From a virus, in the IMG/VR virus record IMGVR_UViG_3300025326_000200, positions 1 through 24,119 of that record: a stretch of 24,119 nucleotides of DNA. One strand, given 5' to 3'. The notes beneath the pieces are model-generated. The model searched no databases. It was given only the letters and a program-made list of their open reading frames with translations, and was not told where the DNA came from. Positions 7,688 through 13,744 of this stretch are shown here, one piece after another. A program made the translations under genes and the position numbers. Each line of letters begins with the position of its first letter. Within the stretch, counting starts at the first letter, position 1.

Positions 7688-8374
7688 CTAGAAGGCCTCC
7701 AGCTGAGCGCTTAGGCCACAGGTGCATCGGTTGCCCTTCGAGATCAGATGGACACCGCACAGGTCCGCGTGGCGCAGCCACTTCATCACGGTTGCTTTGA
7801 CGATGAAATCAGCAAGAGTGATGGCGACTTCGGCGTCGGCAGCCGCGCGGTCTGAGGTAAGCCAGTGGACCCTGATGACTGAGAGCCAGTCGTAGAAGCC
7901 TTCCTGGTAGGCGACACTGATCACATCGGGCGGCAGGACATCTCTGGTGAAGTCCAGCTTGGGCGCTCGTTGCATGAACGCCGTATCTGGGAACGGTGGC
8001 CGCACTCGCGCCAGATAGAGGATCTGCGATGGCCGATGTTCAACCGCGAACCAGCAAACACCGCCCGCGCGGGCGATCTCTAACAGATCGTGATACTGAT
8101 GGACTCGCCGCCCGTCGAGCATCCAGGTCTTCTTGTTGCCCGTCGATTTCGCATCGAAGGCGACCATCCGCCCGTCGACGCAGCCATAGTAGTCGGGCGC
8201 GCCCTTCGCCGGCGACGGCGTGAACTCCGCCTGGCCGCCACCTCTTGAGCGGAAGCGACCCCGGATCTCGTTGTGCCTCACCCAGACTTGCCCTCGGTTC
8301 GCATAAAGCGAATGGGCGAAGTTCAGCGCGTCCTCGAGCGATTGGCCAGAGATCTGGGAGAGCGCGGGAGTCAT
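7688..8374 (-). CDS. RecU-like Holliday junction resolvase
   Basis: The 228-residue protein resembles the RecU/PrfA resolvase family, which cuts four-way DNA junctions during recombination or before packaging. Supporting segments are an N-terminal LEDALNFAHSLYANRGQVWVRH, then PDYYGCVDGRMVAFDAKST (residues 60-78), and RRVHQYHDLLEIARAGGVCWFAVEH (89-113). The order matches the PD-(D/E)XK core and the following hQ-x(n)-G-F region of RecU. The likely catalytic residues are Asp61, Asp74 and Lys76; the second acidic position is Asp where RecU usually has Glu. The C-terminal ~60 residues, ending in a CTCG pair, are extra and unassigned. The start overlaps the upstream nuclease-like gene by ATGA. Confidence 0.75.
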   Translation of the reverse strand: MTPALSQISGQSLEDALNFAHSLYANRGQVWVRHNEIRGRFRSRGGGQAEFTPSPAKGAPDYYGCVDGRMVAFDAKSTGNKKTWMLDGRRVHQYHDLLEIARAGGVCWFAVEHRPSQILYLARVRPPFPDTAFMQRAPKLDFTRDVLPPDVISVAYQEGFYDWLSVIRVHWLTSDRAAADAEVAITLADFIVKATVMKWLRHADLCGVHLISKGNRCTCGLSAQLEAF

Positions 8375-9207
8375 GGATCGATCTCCCTAGCCTCGAGACG
8401 CATCTTTCCGGCCAGGAGATCGAGCTCGTCTCCCAATGCGATCAGCTTCTCGCCTAATTCGTGCAGATCATTGGTGTACACGAAGCGTAAATCCAGCTTG
8501 CCCGCCATGACGAACTTCACAGCCTCGCCCATTTTGCCCGCTCTCCAGCCGGAGAGCGCAATCCCGCTAGCTGCCTCGAATTCCATGACCGTGCGCTTCG
8601 CGGATTCTGCCTCCTTCTGAGCCTCATCCAGTTCATAGTCGAGAGTCTTCGTCGCCTCGGCTTTACCCTTCTCGTATGCTTCCCGTTGACCGTCATCGGA
8701 GAGCGATCGAGTGACTAGCGCCCGGGCAAAAGCCGCCGCGAAGGATCTGTCCACCGCGTTCCGTTTCCCCTCATCATGCAGCATCAGGGGCTTGCGCCTG
8801 GCTTTCAAGGTGCCCGATTGAGTAGGAGAGTAGAGCCCCCACTTAGCCGGCATGACATCCAAGTCCGCTACGCCGGGGGAAGCGACTATCGAGAATAGGT
8901 CGAGGTACTTCGCCCCTTCAGCGAACTTCGCTGTATCCTGCAGCTCACGCCTGAAGTCCCCCTTGGAGCACTTGATCTCGAGACCGTGCAGGTAGAGGCC
9001 AGAGGTCGGCCAGGTGTCGAACACGACCGCGTCGAGGGTTCGGTTGTATCTGAACCCGGCGCCGTTGTTCACCTGTACGGCCACGACGAATCGCGGAAGC
9101 CCTCGCTGATCCAGGCTCCACGTCTTTTGGATGGCCTTCGTCAGGGCAGCTTCGGTCCATTCAGTGTCGGTGGATACGCGGATGATCTGCGAGCGGGCGT
9201 GGGTCAT
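8371..9207 (-). CDS. PD-(D/E)XK nuclease-like protein with coiled-coil tail
   Basis: This 278-residue protein carries a restriction-nuclease-like core: Asp59 in TLDAVVFDTW, then LHGLEIKCSKGDFRREL with Glu77 and Lys79, followed by KYLDLFSIVASPGV. The signature E-I-K-x-S-x-x-D-F-x-x-E-L is shared with a group of phage and bacterial nucleases related to MmcB-type proteins. Residues ~180-225 are strongly charged and helical (DELDEAQKEAESAKRTV region), suggesting a coiled coil, and the C-terminus is also helical. DNA end processing or repair is the probable role. It is coupled to both neighbours by ATGA overlaps and stands just upstream of the RecU-like gene. The specific substrate is unknown. Confidence 0.7.
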   Translation of the reverse strand: MTHARSQIIRVSTDTEWTEAALTKAIQKTWSLDQRGLPRFVVAVQVNNGAGFRYNRTLDAVVFDTWPTSGLYLHGLEIKCSKGDFRRELQDTAKFAEGAKYLDLFSIVASPGVADLDVMPAKWGLYSPTQSGTLKARRKPLMLHDEGKRNAVDRSFAAAFARALVTRSLSDDGQREAYEKGKAEATKTLDYELDEAQKEAESAKRTVMEFEAASGIALSGWRAGKMGEAVKFVMAGKLDLRFVYTNDLHELGEKLIALGDELDLLAGKMRLEAREIDP

Positions 9208-9509
9208 TCCTGGTATCCCGGCGTGGTCGGCGCGGGCCAGTAATCATTTTGCGCCTGCGCTTTGACCGCCGCGTAGGCGGTATAGCCTTCCTCCCAACGT
9301 CTCCTAAGTTGCTCGACGTCGCCGGGCGACAACTGGCGCTCGATCACCAGCAGCCGCGCAGCAGGTACAGCGTGCCCGCATCCCGGACAGCAATCCCTTC
9401 CCTTGTGCGGTCGGCGACCGCAATACTCACAGGGCATCCGGACTGGGTACGTACCGGCTTCTGGCTCAAGACCACCTAACGGCGGAGGATGAGGACGTCT
9501 CCCCATCAT
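9204..9509 (-). CDS. Small Cys-rich (zinc-ribbon-like) protein
   Basis: The 101-residue protein has a Pro-rich N-terminus, then a C27-x2-C30 pair and a second cluster at Cys40, Cys41 and Cys44. This is consistent with one structural zinc. The C-terminal half is helical (SPGDVEQLRRRWEEGYTAYAAVKA). The ATG at 9509 is supported by an ATGA overlap with the lipoprotein stop. An internal ATG at residue 25, just before the Cys motif, is an alternative. No family is recognised. Confidence 0.62.
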   Translation of the reverse strand: MMGRRPHPPPLGGLEPEAGTYPVRMPCEYCGRRPHKGRDCCPGCGHAVPAARLLVIERQLSPGDVEQLRRRWEEGYTAYAAVKAQAQNDYWPAPTTPGYQE

Positions 9510-10111
9510 CCACCTCCCACGCGCTCATAGGTGATCGTGCAGCTCCACCAATCGCCGATCTCCCAGGAGAAGGGATAGATCAGATCTGCCCGGCCATTCT
9601 TGTTCGCGGCCGTGCTGTACTTCGGGCGCAAGACCCACTCACCGCCATCTTCCGGGACCTGCTCCCACCAGATGGATCCGCCCGTCAATCCCCGCTGCCG
9701 ATACCCGCGCTGGAATACACAGCTGCCCACCTCCACGGTAGGTGTAAAGGCAGGTCTGAAATCCGGCGAGGCCCAGATGTACCAGCCCCCGCCCGGTGAT
9801 CCTGTCGGCTGCTCCGTGAAGCGGCCCGTGAATGTCGCGGTCACCTGGCTGCCAACAACTGTGCCCTTCACCAGGAACGACACGCCTTCGAACCGCTCCG
9901 CCGGCTCAGCCAACCAGGCAAACTGGCTCGTCAGATTGCGATAAGCCAGCGGCGTTGCCGTGGGAGCTGGTGTCGCAGTCTCGGCCGGCGCTAGCGTCGC
10001 GGTCGGCGGCGCCGTCGAGGTTGGCTCCGGGACCACAGTCGGCGTGACTGGAGTGATCGTGCAGGCGGCGATGATCCAGAAGGCGATCAGACCCAGGGTA
10101 ATTTGTTTCAT
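9506..10111 (-). CDS. Phage-encoded lipoprotein with Thr/Pro-rich linker
   Basis: The 201-residue product has a classical lipoprotein signal: Lys2, a hydrophobic core (ITLGLIAFWI) and a lipobox IAAC with Cys17 as the predicted lipidated residue. Residues 18-56 are a low-complexity Thr/Pro/Ala linker of the kind common in surface proteins of Chloroflexota. The remaining ~145 residues look like a beta-rich globular domain with many Trp and aromatic residues (GGGWYIWASPDF, SIWWEQVPEDGGEW, EIGDWWSCTI) and two Cys (near 129 and 192) that could pair outside the membrane. The protein should sit on the outer face of the host membrane. A role in superinfection exclusion or surface modification is only inferred. 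RBS GGAG; ATGA overlaps at both ends. Confidence 0.85.
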   Translation of the reverse strand: MKQITLGLIAFWIIAACTITPVTPTVVPEPTSTAPPTATLAPAETATPAPTATPLAYRNLTSQFAWLAEPAERFEGVSFLVKGTVVGSQVTATFTGRFTEQPTGSPGGGWYIWASPDFRPAFTPTVEVGSCVFQRGYRQRGLTGGSIWWEQVPEDGGEWVLRPKYSTAANKNGRADLIYPFSWEIGDWWSCTITYERVGGG

Positions 10112-10308
10112 GGCTTAGTCTCCTCAGCGCGGTGATGGTTCCTGCCCTTGATCGTCAGTTGGTGCGTGCCACTCTTCGCCCAGATCTGCTCGGCGCTGAC
10201 ATAGCACGTGCCCTGACAGATGATGATGTAGTCGTTGAGGACCTCTCGGCTTTCGCTTTCACCAGTTTCGAGGTCCTCGATTGTCACCCGGATGCCCTTG
10301 TCACTCAT
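10108..10308 (-). CDS. Conserved small phage protein
   Basis: This 66-residue protein (MSDKGIRVTIEDLETGESESRE...) has the look of a widespread phage/prophage small protein in which an ITIED-E-TGE beta hairpin precedes YIIICQGTCYVSAEQIWAKSGTHQLTIKG. I recognise the pattern but know no function. It overlaps the upstream gene by eight bases and the lipoprotein gene by four, placing it firmly in the operon. Confidence 0.72.
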   Translation of the reverse strand: MSDKGIRVTIEDLETGESESREVLNDYIIICQGTCYVSAEQIWAKSGTHQLTIKGRNHHRAEETKP

Positions 10309-10585
10309 GGCTCGACCCCGTCCCGAATGTGCGCCCGAATGTCATTCTCGCCGCCGCAGGGCTCGGGGGCACGGCGATGAGTTTGCCAAAGCGCATGAGA
10401 ACCTCACCGAAAATGACATCGCTGTCCCTCTCGGCGTCAACCGGGATATGCATGATCCATTCCTTGCGCCGCTCACCGGGGACGTTTCCGCACAGCGCGT
10501 TCAGCTCGTGCCATGCCTTCTCAAGTAGTGCCCCATCGTCCAGGGCTTTCAACGCGTCAAGTTTCGCTTGCGCCTCCGCGCTCAT
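10301..10585 (-). CDS. Hypothetical phage protein
   Basis: The 94-residue product begins with a charged helical segment (MSAEAQAKLDALKAL...) followed by KAWHELNALCGNVP and a predicted beta region (WIMHIPVDAERDSDVIFGEVLMRFGKL). A similar Leu-Cys-Gly then IPVD-x(n)-D pattern occurs in many small phage proteins of unknown role. The ATG has a good GGGAGG site five bases ahead. The tail is Ser/Gly-rich. No function can be assigned. Confidence 0.68.
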   Translation of the reverse strand: MSAEAQAKLDALKALDDGALLEKAWHELNALCGNVPGERRKEWIMHIPVDAERDSDVIFGEVLMRFGKLIAVPPSPAAARMTFGRTFGTGSSHE

Positions 10586-10595
10586 CGGGCCTCCC

Positions 10596-10859
10596 TTACT
10601 CCAGATCCTGCCGGCGTTCCCAGCGATCGCGCTCAGCTCGGGGATCCGCCTCGAGCTCGCCCGGATGCGGCGGCTCGTCTGGCCCCGACATCACATGCGC
10701 GGCCGAAGCCGAGCGACGCACGGCGACCGGTTCAGTTGCGAGAGCGATCGTCTCCGCGTCCGCATCTGCTTCAAAGATCAGGCAGCTGCAGGTGCGATGC
10801 TCACAGCGGCCGGATTGAAAATGACAACGCTGATGGTGTCCACAGATGCAGATAGTCAC
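10596..10859 (-). CDS. Cys/His-rich zinc-binding small protein (GTG start)
   Basis: I choose the GTG at 10859, because its GTGA overlap with the upstream stop codon matches the other junctions; an upstream ATG at 10937 would overlap that gene by 82 bases. The 87-residue protein opens with a dense Cys/His cluster (CICGHHQRCHFQSGRCEHRTCSC, residues 4-26), which should bind at least one zinc. Such C-x-C-GH...C-x-C clusters occur in small phage proteins of unknown function. The rest is acidic and then strongly charged, ending WERRQDLE. Confidence 0.62.
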   Translation of the reverse strand: MTICICGHHQRCHFQSGRCEHRTCSCLIFEADADAETIALATEPVAVRRSASAAHVMSGPDEPPHPGELEADPRAERDRWERRQDLE

Positions 10860-11116
10860 GCTTCCACTCCGAGGTCCGGATAGCAATCCCGGATGATCTC
10901 CTGGGCCATATCGGCGCCTTCCAACGATCCTTCCCACATCGCGCGGAGCACTGTGAACGCGCCGAATTTCCTACCGTGGACCCATGCATAGATACGGTGC
11001 AAATCATTGTCGTCGTTGATGCCAATGAGCAGCCTGCCAGCTCGCACATAGGTGAGGCCGCGCCGCATGATCGCGGCCGCGACCGCGCCGGGGAAGCGAC
11101 TTGCTGGGCTGATCAC
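10856..11116 (-). CDS. Hypothetical protein (GTG start)
   Basis: The 86-residue protein begins at a GTG whose GTGA overlaps the ParB-like stop; an internal ATG at residue 17 is an alternative. It has an alpha/beta look: a basic N-terminal helix, then TYVRAGRLLIGINDDND and a C-terminal helix with MAQEIIRDCYPDLG. No domain is recognised. Conservation of the junction overlaps on both sides supports it as a real gene. Confidence 0.6.
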   Translation of the reverse strand: MISPASRFPGAVAAAIMRRGLTYVRAGRLLIGINDDNDLHRIYAWVHGRKFGAFTVLRAMWEGSLEGADMAQEIIRDCYPDLGVEA

Positions 11117-11601
11117 TGCCGCACGCCCAATCGTTTCTGGCCCTGCACCGCTGCCGGCAGCTCGAGCAGGCGGACCTTGTTACGCACGGCCGAAGCCGAC
11201 AAATGGAACAGCTCACCGATCTCCTCGGACGTCTTCCCGAATTGGTCCCGGTAGGTCGCCATCGCCCGGGCTTCCTCGATCGGCGTCAGATCCTTCCGCT
11301 CGAGGTTCTCCCGGATCGCCAGCTCGAACATCTCCTGATCCGAAAGCTCGCGGACGTCGACGGGCATCTGCTCAAAGTCGCGATGGCCATCTGTGACGAG
11401 CTTCCGATAAGCGGCCAGCCTCGTGTGGCCGAACGCCAGCTGCACTCCCTTGCCGTCCGTGCGCCGACCTACAGGCACCTGGAGCAGCCCGACCTTCAGA
11501 ATGGAGCCGGCGACTTCTGCGACTTGCTCCGAATCCTCCCGCTCCCGAGTCTGGTAGGGATTGGGTAACAGCTGATCGATCTTCAGGGTGGCGACGGTCA
11601 T
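11113..11601 (-). CDS. ParB-like nuclease/partition-family protein, short form
   Basis: From the ATG at 11601 (GGGAGG eight bases ahead, ATGA overlap with the upstream gene) the protein is 162 residues. Residues 1-105 match the ParB N-terminal domain: IDQLLPNPYQTRE, FGHTRLAAYR in place of the classical GERR-containing box, and IRENLERKDLTPIEEARA (97-113). Residues ~120-147 form the helix-turn-helix (KTSEEIGELFHLSASAVRNKVRLLEL). The protein stops soon after, so the C-terminal dimerisation domain of chromosomal ParB is missing. No ParA gene is visible. It may act as a transcription or replication regulator rather than in partition; that is inference. Confidence 0.82.
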   Translation of the reverse strand: MTVATLKIDQLLPNPYQTREREDSEQVAEVAGSILKVGLLQVPVGRRTDGKGVQLAFGHTRLAAYRKLVTDGHRDFEQMPVDVRELSDQEMFELAIRENLERKDLTPIEEARAMATYRDQFGKTSEEIGELFHLSASAVRNKVRLLELPAAVQGQKRLGVRQ

Positions 11602-12227
11602 TGCGAGCCTCCCGCGGGTATGCGTACAGAGTGTGCGCGGCAATCATCAGCCACTTTCGTGTCCCGGTTCCCTTCCGCAATCAGGCCGCCGCACTTACTG
11701 CAGCGGAAGTAGCCGTCGGGAATGACGACGTCGCCGATTCCTACGGGTCGGATTCGGGGTGGCGATTTCCGACCCGAACCGTTATTAACCGAGGACTCCA
11801 TCTCCTGTGAGGGAGTCTTAGGTTCCTTAAGGATCGGGTCGGATTCCGACCCGTCGGATTCCGACCCGTCGTGAATTCCGACTCCGCCAGATGTGGCCGG
11901 TCCAGATTGCCCCTTGTCAGCTGTTGGCGTTGGGGTCGGAGATTCCGACTCCCATCCCAAACGGCGGTAGTGATCGCCTAATCGGTATCGATTGGTCCCC
12001 CGCGGGCCGGCTCCGCGCTCCAGTTGGAGCTCGTGCTCGGTCTCCGCCTTCTTGAGGAGCTCGATGACGGTCGACCGGTCCGCCCGCGCTTTGCGAGCTA
12101 GCGTGTCAATCGAGGGCCACGCCTCACCGTAGTCGTTTATGAAGTCGGCGACAACAATCATCAGGACCAGGGCCGTCGCCCTTTGTTTTGAGTGCTCGAG
12201 GACAGTGACAATGGCCTTGATGCTCAT
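11598..12227 (-). CDS. Lambda O-like HTH replication-initiator candidate
   Basis: The ATG at 12227 is chosen because it forms an ATGA overlap with the preceding stop; the protein is then 209 residues. Residues ~5-95 are a winged-helix domain (KQRATALVLMIVVADFINDYGEAWPSIDTLARKARADRSTVIELLKKAE) like those at the N-termini of phage replication initiators. Residues 93-165 are low complexity, with a GSESDGSESD repeat. A C-terminal four-ligand zinc motif follows (Cys176, Cys179, Cys196, His199). The DNA encoding the linker holds an iteron-like repeat cluster (11745-11951), as the lambda origin lies inside gene O. It may therefore bind its own gene to start replication. No helicase gene is seen beside it. 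Confidence 0.68.
   Translation of the reverse strand: MSIKAIVTVLEHSKQRATALVLMIVVADFINDYGEAWPSIDTLARKARADRSTVIELLKKAETEHELQLERGAGPRGTNRYRLGDHYRRLGWESESPTPTPTADKGQSGPATSGGVGIHDGSESDGSESDPILKEPKTPSQEMESSVNNGSGRKSPPRIRPVGIGDVVIPDGYFRCSKCGGLIAEGNRDTKVADDCRAHSVRIPAGGSQ
11745..11951. repeat. Iteron-like cluster, candidate replication origin
   Basis: The 6-mer GTCGGA or its complement TCCGAC occurs nine times in about 205 bases, at 11747, 11768, 11838, 11845, 11853, 11860, 11877, 11935 and 11944. Two copies form a perfect 17-base inverted repeat, GGGTCGGATTCCGACCC, at 11836-11852. The 15-base unit GTCGGATTCCGACCC repeats in tandem at 11838-11852 and 11853-11867. An AT-richer stretch with GTTATTAACC and CCTTAAGG (11781-11832) lies between the groups. 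The motif is read in different codon frames in different copies, which points to selection on the DNA. Confidence 0.5.
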
Positions 12228-12448
12228 GCGTCGATGCAGCCTCCACATGGATATGCGCACCCGATCGCGGTGAAGCCTTCCCAGATCAGCCAGTCGAGAT
12301 CCTTCGCCAGGTCGGGCCGGATGACCAGAGAACGCGTGCCGCGCCGGATGCGGATGCGAAAGCCGTTCTCGTCCTCGAGGTACCTTGAGGGGATTTCCAT
12401 AATCCCGACGGCCTCGCTCACACTGAGGGGCTGAAAGCTCACAGCCAT
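12224..12448 (-). CDS. Small hypothetical protein
   Basis: The ATG at 12448 gives 74 residues; a reading extending upstream to 12595 is rejected because a distinct small membrane-protein gene occupies that stretch in another frame. The protein has a beta-hairpin-like region (YLEDENGFRIRIRRGTRSLVIRP) and a helical DLAKDLDWLIWEGF, then ends CAYPCGGCIDA with three closely spaced Cys. No family is recognised. It overlaps the upstream gene by ten bases and the HTH gene by four (ATGA). Confidence 0.55.
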   Translation of the reverse strand: MAVSFQPLSVSEAVGIMEIPSRYLEDENGFRIRIRRGTRSLVIRPDLAKDLDWLIWEGFTAIGCAYPCGGCIDA

Positions 12449-12573
12449 CCGAGGGCCCACAGAGCCAGAGCTGCGATGCAGGCCACGACGACGATCGTCG
12501 CCATGAGCATGACGAAGGCGCCGAACAGCCAGGACGGGTTGCCGAAGGCGCAGCGACGAGAGGGCTCGCTCAT
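12439..12573 (-). CDS. 44-residue single-span membrane protein
   Basis: This very short ORF (MSEPSRRCAFGNPSWLFG...ALGWL) begins at an ATGA overlap with the upstream ASCH-like ORF and ends ten bases inside the next gene. Residues 15-44 are one long hydrophobic stretch (LFGAFVMLMATIVVVACIA and on), preceded by a basic N-terminus. That predicts a single inner-membrane span. There is no homology I can name. The coupled junction and hydrophobicity support it, but its length makes it moderately certain only. Confidence 0.5.
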   Translation of the reverse strand: MSEPSRRCAFGNPSWLFGAFVMLMATIVVVACIAALALWALGWL

Positions 12574-12704
12574 GGCTGCTTCGCCATGAGTTCAAATCTC
12601 AGCACCCAGACTGGCGTCAGTACAGGATCCAAGTCCGGGTACATGGCATGCCAATAGCCGAGGAACTCGTCCCGAGAACGGAAGCCCTCTGCCTTGAATT
12701 GCAT
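12570..12704 (-). CDS. ASCH-domain-like 44-residue protein
   Basis: The ORF starts at an ATG preceded by AGGAGG at six bases spacing and ends in an ATGA overlap. The product (GFRSRDEFLGYWHAMYPDLDPVLTPVWVLRFEL) has the pattern of the C-terminal half of small ASCH-fold proteins, in which an F-x-x-W-x-x-x-Y/H-P helix precedes a V-W-V-I/L-x-F-E strand. ASCH proteins are thought to bind RNA or modified nucleosides. The first half of the domain is missing, so this may be a minimal or decayed form. Confidence 0.58.
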   Translation of the reverse strand: MQFKAEGFRSRDEFLGYWHAMYPDLDPVLTPVWVLRFELMAKQP

Positions 12705-12717
12705 CGACGCCTCCTGA

Positions 12718-13185
12718 TCAGAAATCGTGCGCACCGGTCCGCCGGCTTCCCGACATCGGGAACAACTGCCCCTGCTCGAGAGGCAGGGCTTTCAGCGCCT
12801 CGAGCCCCCGCTGTCTCTGGACTGAGCATGTCTGCAGCGCCGTCTTGGCCGCCCGCTCCCGCTGCACCAGCGATCGCTCCAGCTCCTCGGCCGTCCCCAC
12901 TATCCAGTAGCCGGCTGGACTGGCTACCGAAGCGATGAGCGCTCCCAGCCGGTCATTCCGCCTCAACCACTCCACCGCCCGCCGGCATCTCCGATCCATG
13001 CCGACAGAGGCCTCCGATCCAAGACCGAGCCGGCTGGACACCTCGTGCGCCAGCTCCTCGCGCCGGATCGGATTCGCTTCCCCGACGTGGCCGAGCAGGA
13101 CACGCTTGACCATCGACGAAAACTCGATAGGGAGTTCGTAGACCTTCTGGATGGCGTCTGTCTTGGCTTCCGGCGTCGGATTCAA
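12718..13185 (-). CDS. Predicted DNA-binding hypothetical protein (TTG start)
   Basis: The 155-residue product starts at TTG 13185 with AGGAAGG five bases ahead; the first in-frame ATG is residue 25. The middle (REELAHEVSSRLGLGSEASVGMDRRCRRAVEWLRRNDRLGALIASVASPAGYWIVG) reads like a winged helix in which a beta hairpin ends in GYW-I. This pattern is seen in phage proteins that decide whether DNA or nutrients are bound. The C-terminal part is a charged helix with two Cys. Function unknown; a regulatory or replication role is inferred from fold and position. The 13-base gap to the next gene contains that gene's ribosome-binding site. Confidence 0.6.
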   Translation of the reverse strand: MNPTPEAKTDAIQKVYELPIEFSSMVKRVLLGHVGEANPIRREELAHEVSSRLGLGSEASVGMDRRCRRAVEWLRRNDRLGALIASVASPAGYWIVGTAEELERSLVQRERAAKTALQTCSVQRQRGLEALKALPLEQGQLFPMSGSRRTGAHDF

Positions 13186-13199
13186 TCGGGCCTTCCTGA

Positions 13200-13541
13200 C
13201 TATGGATCGCGAGACCGTTCAGCGCGAGGATCAGGGTGACTGCTGGCGCGCCCGCGCCTGGGGGCGGCAGCTTGCTCCTGCTCGTAATCGCCCCTGCGAA
13301 TCTGACCGACCAGGCGGTGCTGGTCTTGAAGGCGTCCTTCGACGATCTTCAGCGCGTCCCGGATCCATAACAGGACGTCGGTATCGATCGCCGACAAGTC
13401 GTCGAGACCTCCACGCAGCCAATAGGGCACGCGGCTCTTCGGCTGGGCTGTGTCCGCAATCCATTGGCTTACGCGGCCGAGGACGTAGGCGATAAACATG
13501 GCGAGCACGGCGATGACGATCGTGATGGCTATGACGGGCAT
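13200..13541 (-). CDS. Small membrane-anchored protein
   Basis: The ATG at 13541 has GGGAGGA seven to eight bases ahead and gives 113 residues. Residues 3-23 form one membrane span (VIAITIVIAVLAMFIAYVL). A soluble helical region follows (DDLSAIDTDVLLWIRDALKIVEGRLQDQHRLVGQIRRG), then a basic, disordered-looking tail. A longer frame upstream to 13889 is open but has no start signal and crosses the integrase leader. It is the second gene of the leftward early operon. Function unknown. Confidence 0.6.
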   Translation of the reverse strand: MPVIAITIVIAVLAMFIAYVLGRVSQWIADTAQPKSRVPYWLRGGLDDLSAIDTDVLLWIRDALKIVEGRLQDQHRLVGQIRRGDYEQEQAAAPRRGRASSHPDPRAERSRDP

Positions 13542-13633
13542 CCCATTCCTCCCAGGAGAGCGATGGCAATAATGGCGTCCAGGATCAGAACAAGAAGAGT
13601 GGCGAACAGGGCGAGGCGAACGAGCTTTTCCAC
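13529..13633 (-). CDS. 34-residue hydrophobic peptide (GTG start)
   Basis: The GTG at 13633 follows a GGAGGA site at about eight bases spacing. The product (VEKLVRLALFATLLVLILDAIIAIALLGG...) is almost one continuous hydrophobic helix with a single acidic residue (Asp19) in the middle. It overlaps the next gene by 13 bases. It appears to be the first gene of the leftward operon. Being so short, it could also be a leader peptide for the downstream gene. Confidence 0.42.
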   Translation of the reverse strand: MEKLVRLALFATLLVLILDAIIAIALLGGMGCPS

Positions 13634-13653
13634 GGCGCAATCCTCCAAACTTT

Positions 13654-13682
13654 GTGACAGGCGACGGGTTCCCCCTTAGGAT
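13654..13682 (+). promoter_or_regulatory. Candidate promoter for the integrase transcript
   Basis: GTGACA at 13654-13659 matches five of six bases of a sigma-70-type -35 element. TAGGAT at 13677-13682 (four of six) follows after a 17-base spacer. The predicted start would fall near 13689, just ahead of the strong hairpin at 13693-13720, so that hairpin would lie at the extreme 5' end of the integrase mRNA. Confidence 0.4.
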
Positions 13683-13692
13683 CAGCATTGGA

Positions 13693-13720
13693 GGGAGACG
13701 GTTTCGCCAAGCCGTCTCCC
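13693..13720 (+). promoter_or_regulatory. Strong 5'-leader hairpin before the integrase leader ORF
   Basis: A perfect 9-bp stem GGGAGACGG/CCGTCTCCC (13693-13701 with 13712-13720) can be extended inward by three more pairs (one G-U) to a CGCC tetraloop. No T-tract follows on either strand, so it is unlikely to be an intrinsic terminator. The ribosome-binding site of the leader ORF begins nine bases after the stem. An mRNA-stability or attenuation role is possible. Confidence 0.5.
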
Positions 13721-13744
13721 CCCAAGCCAAAGGAGGAGCGAGAA

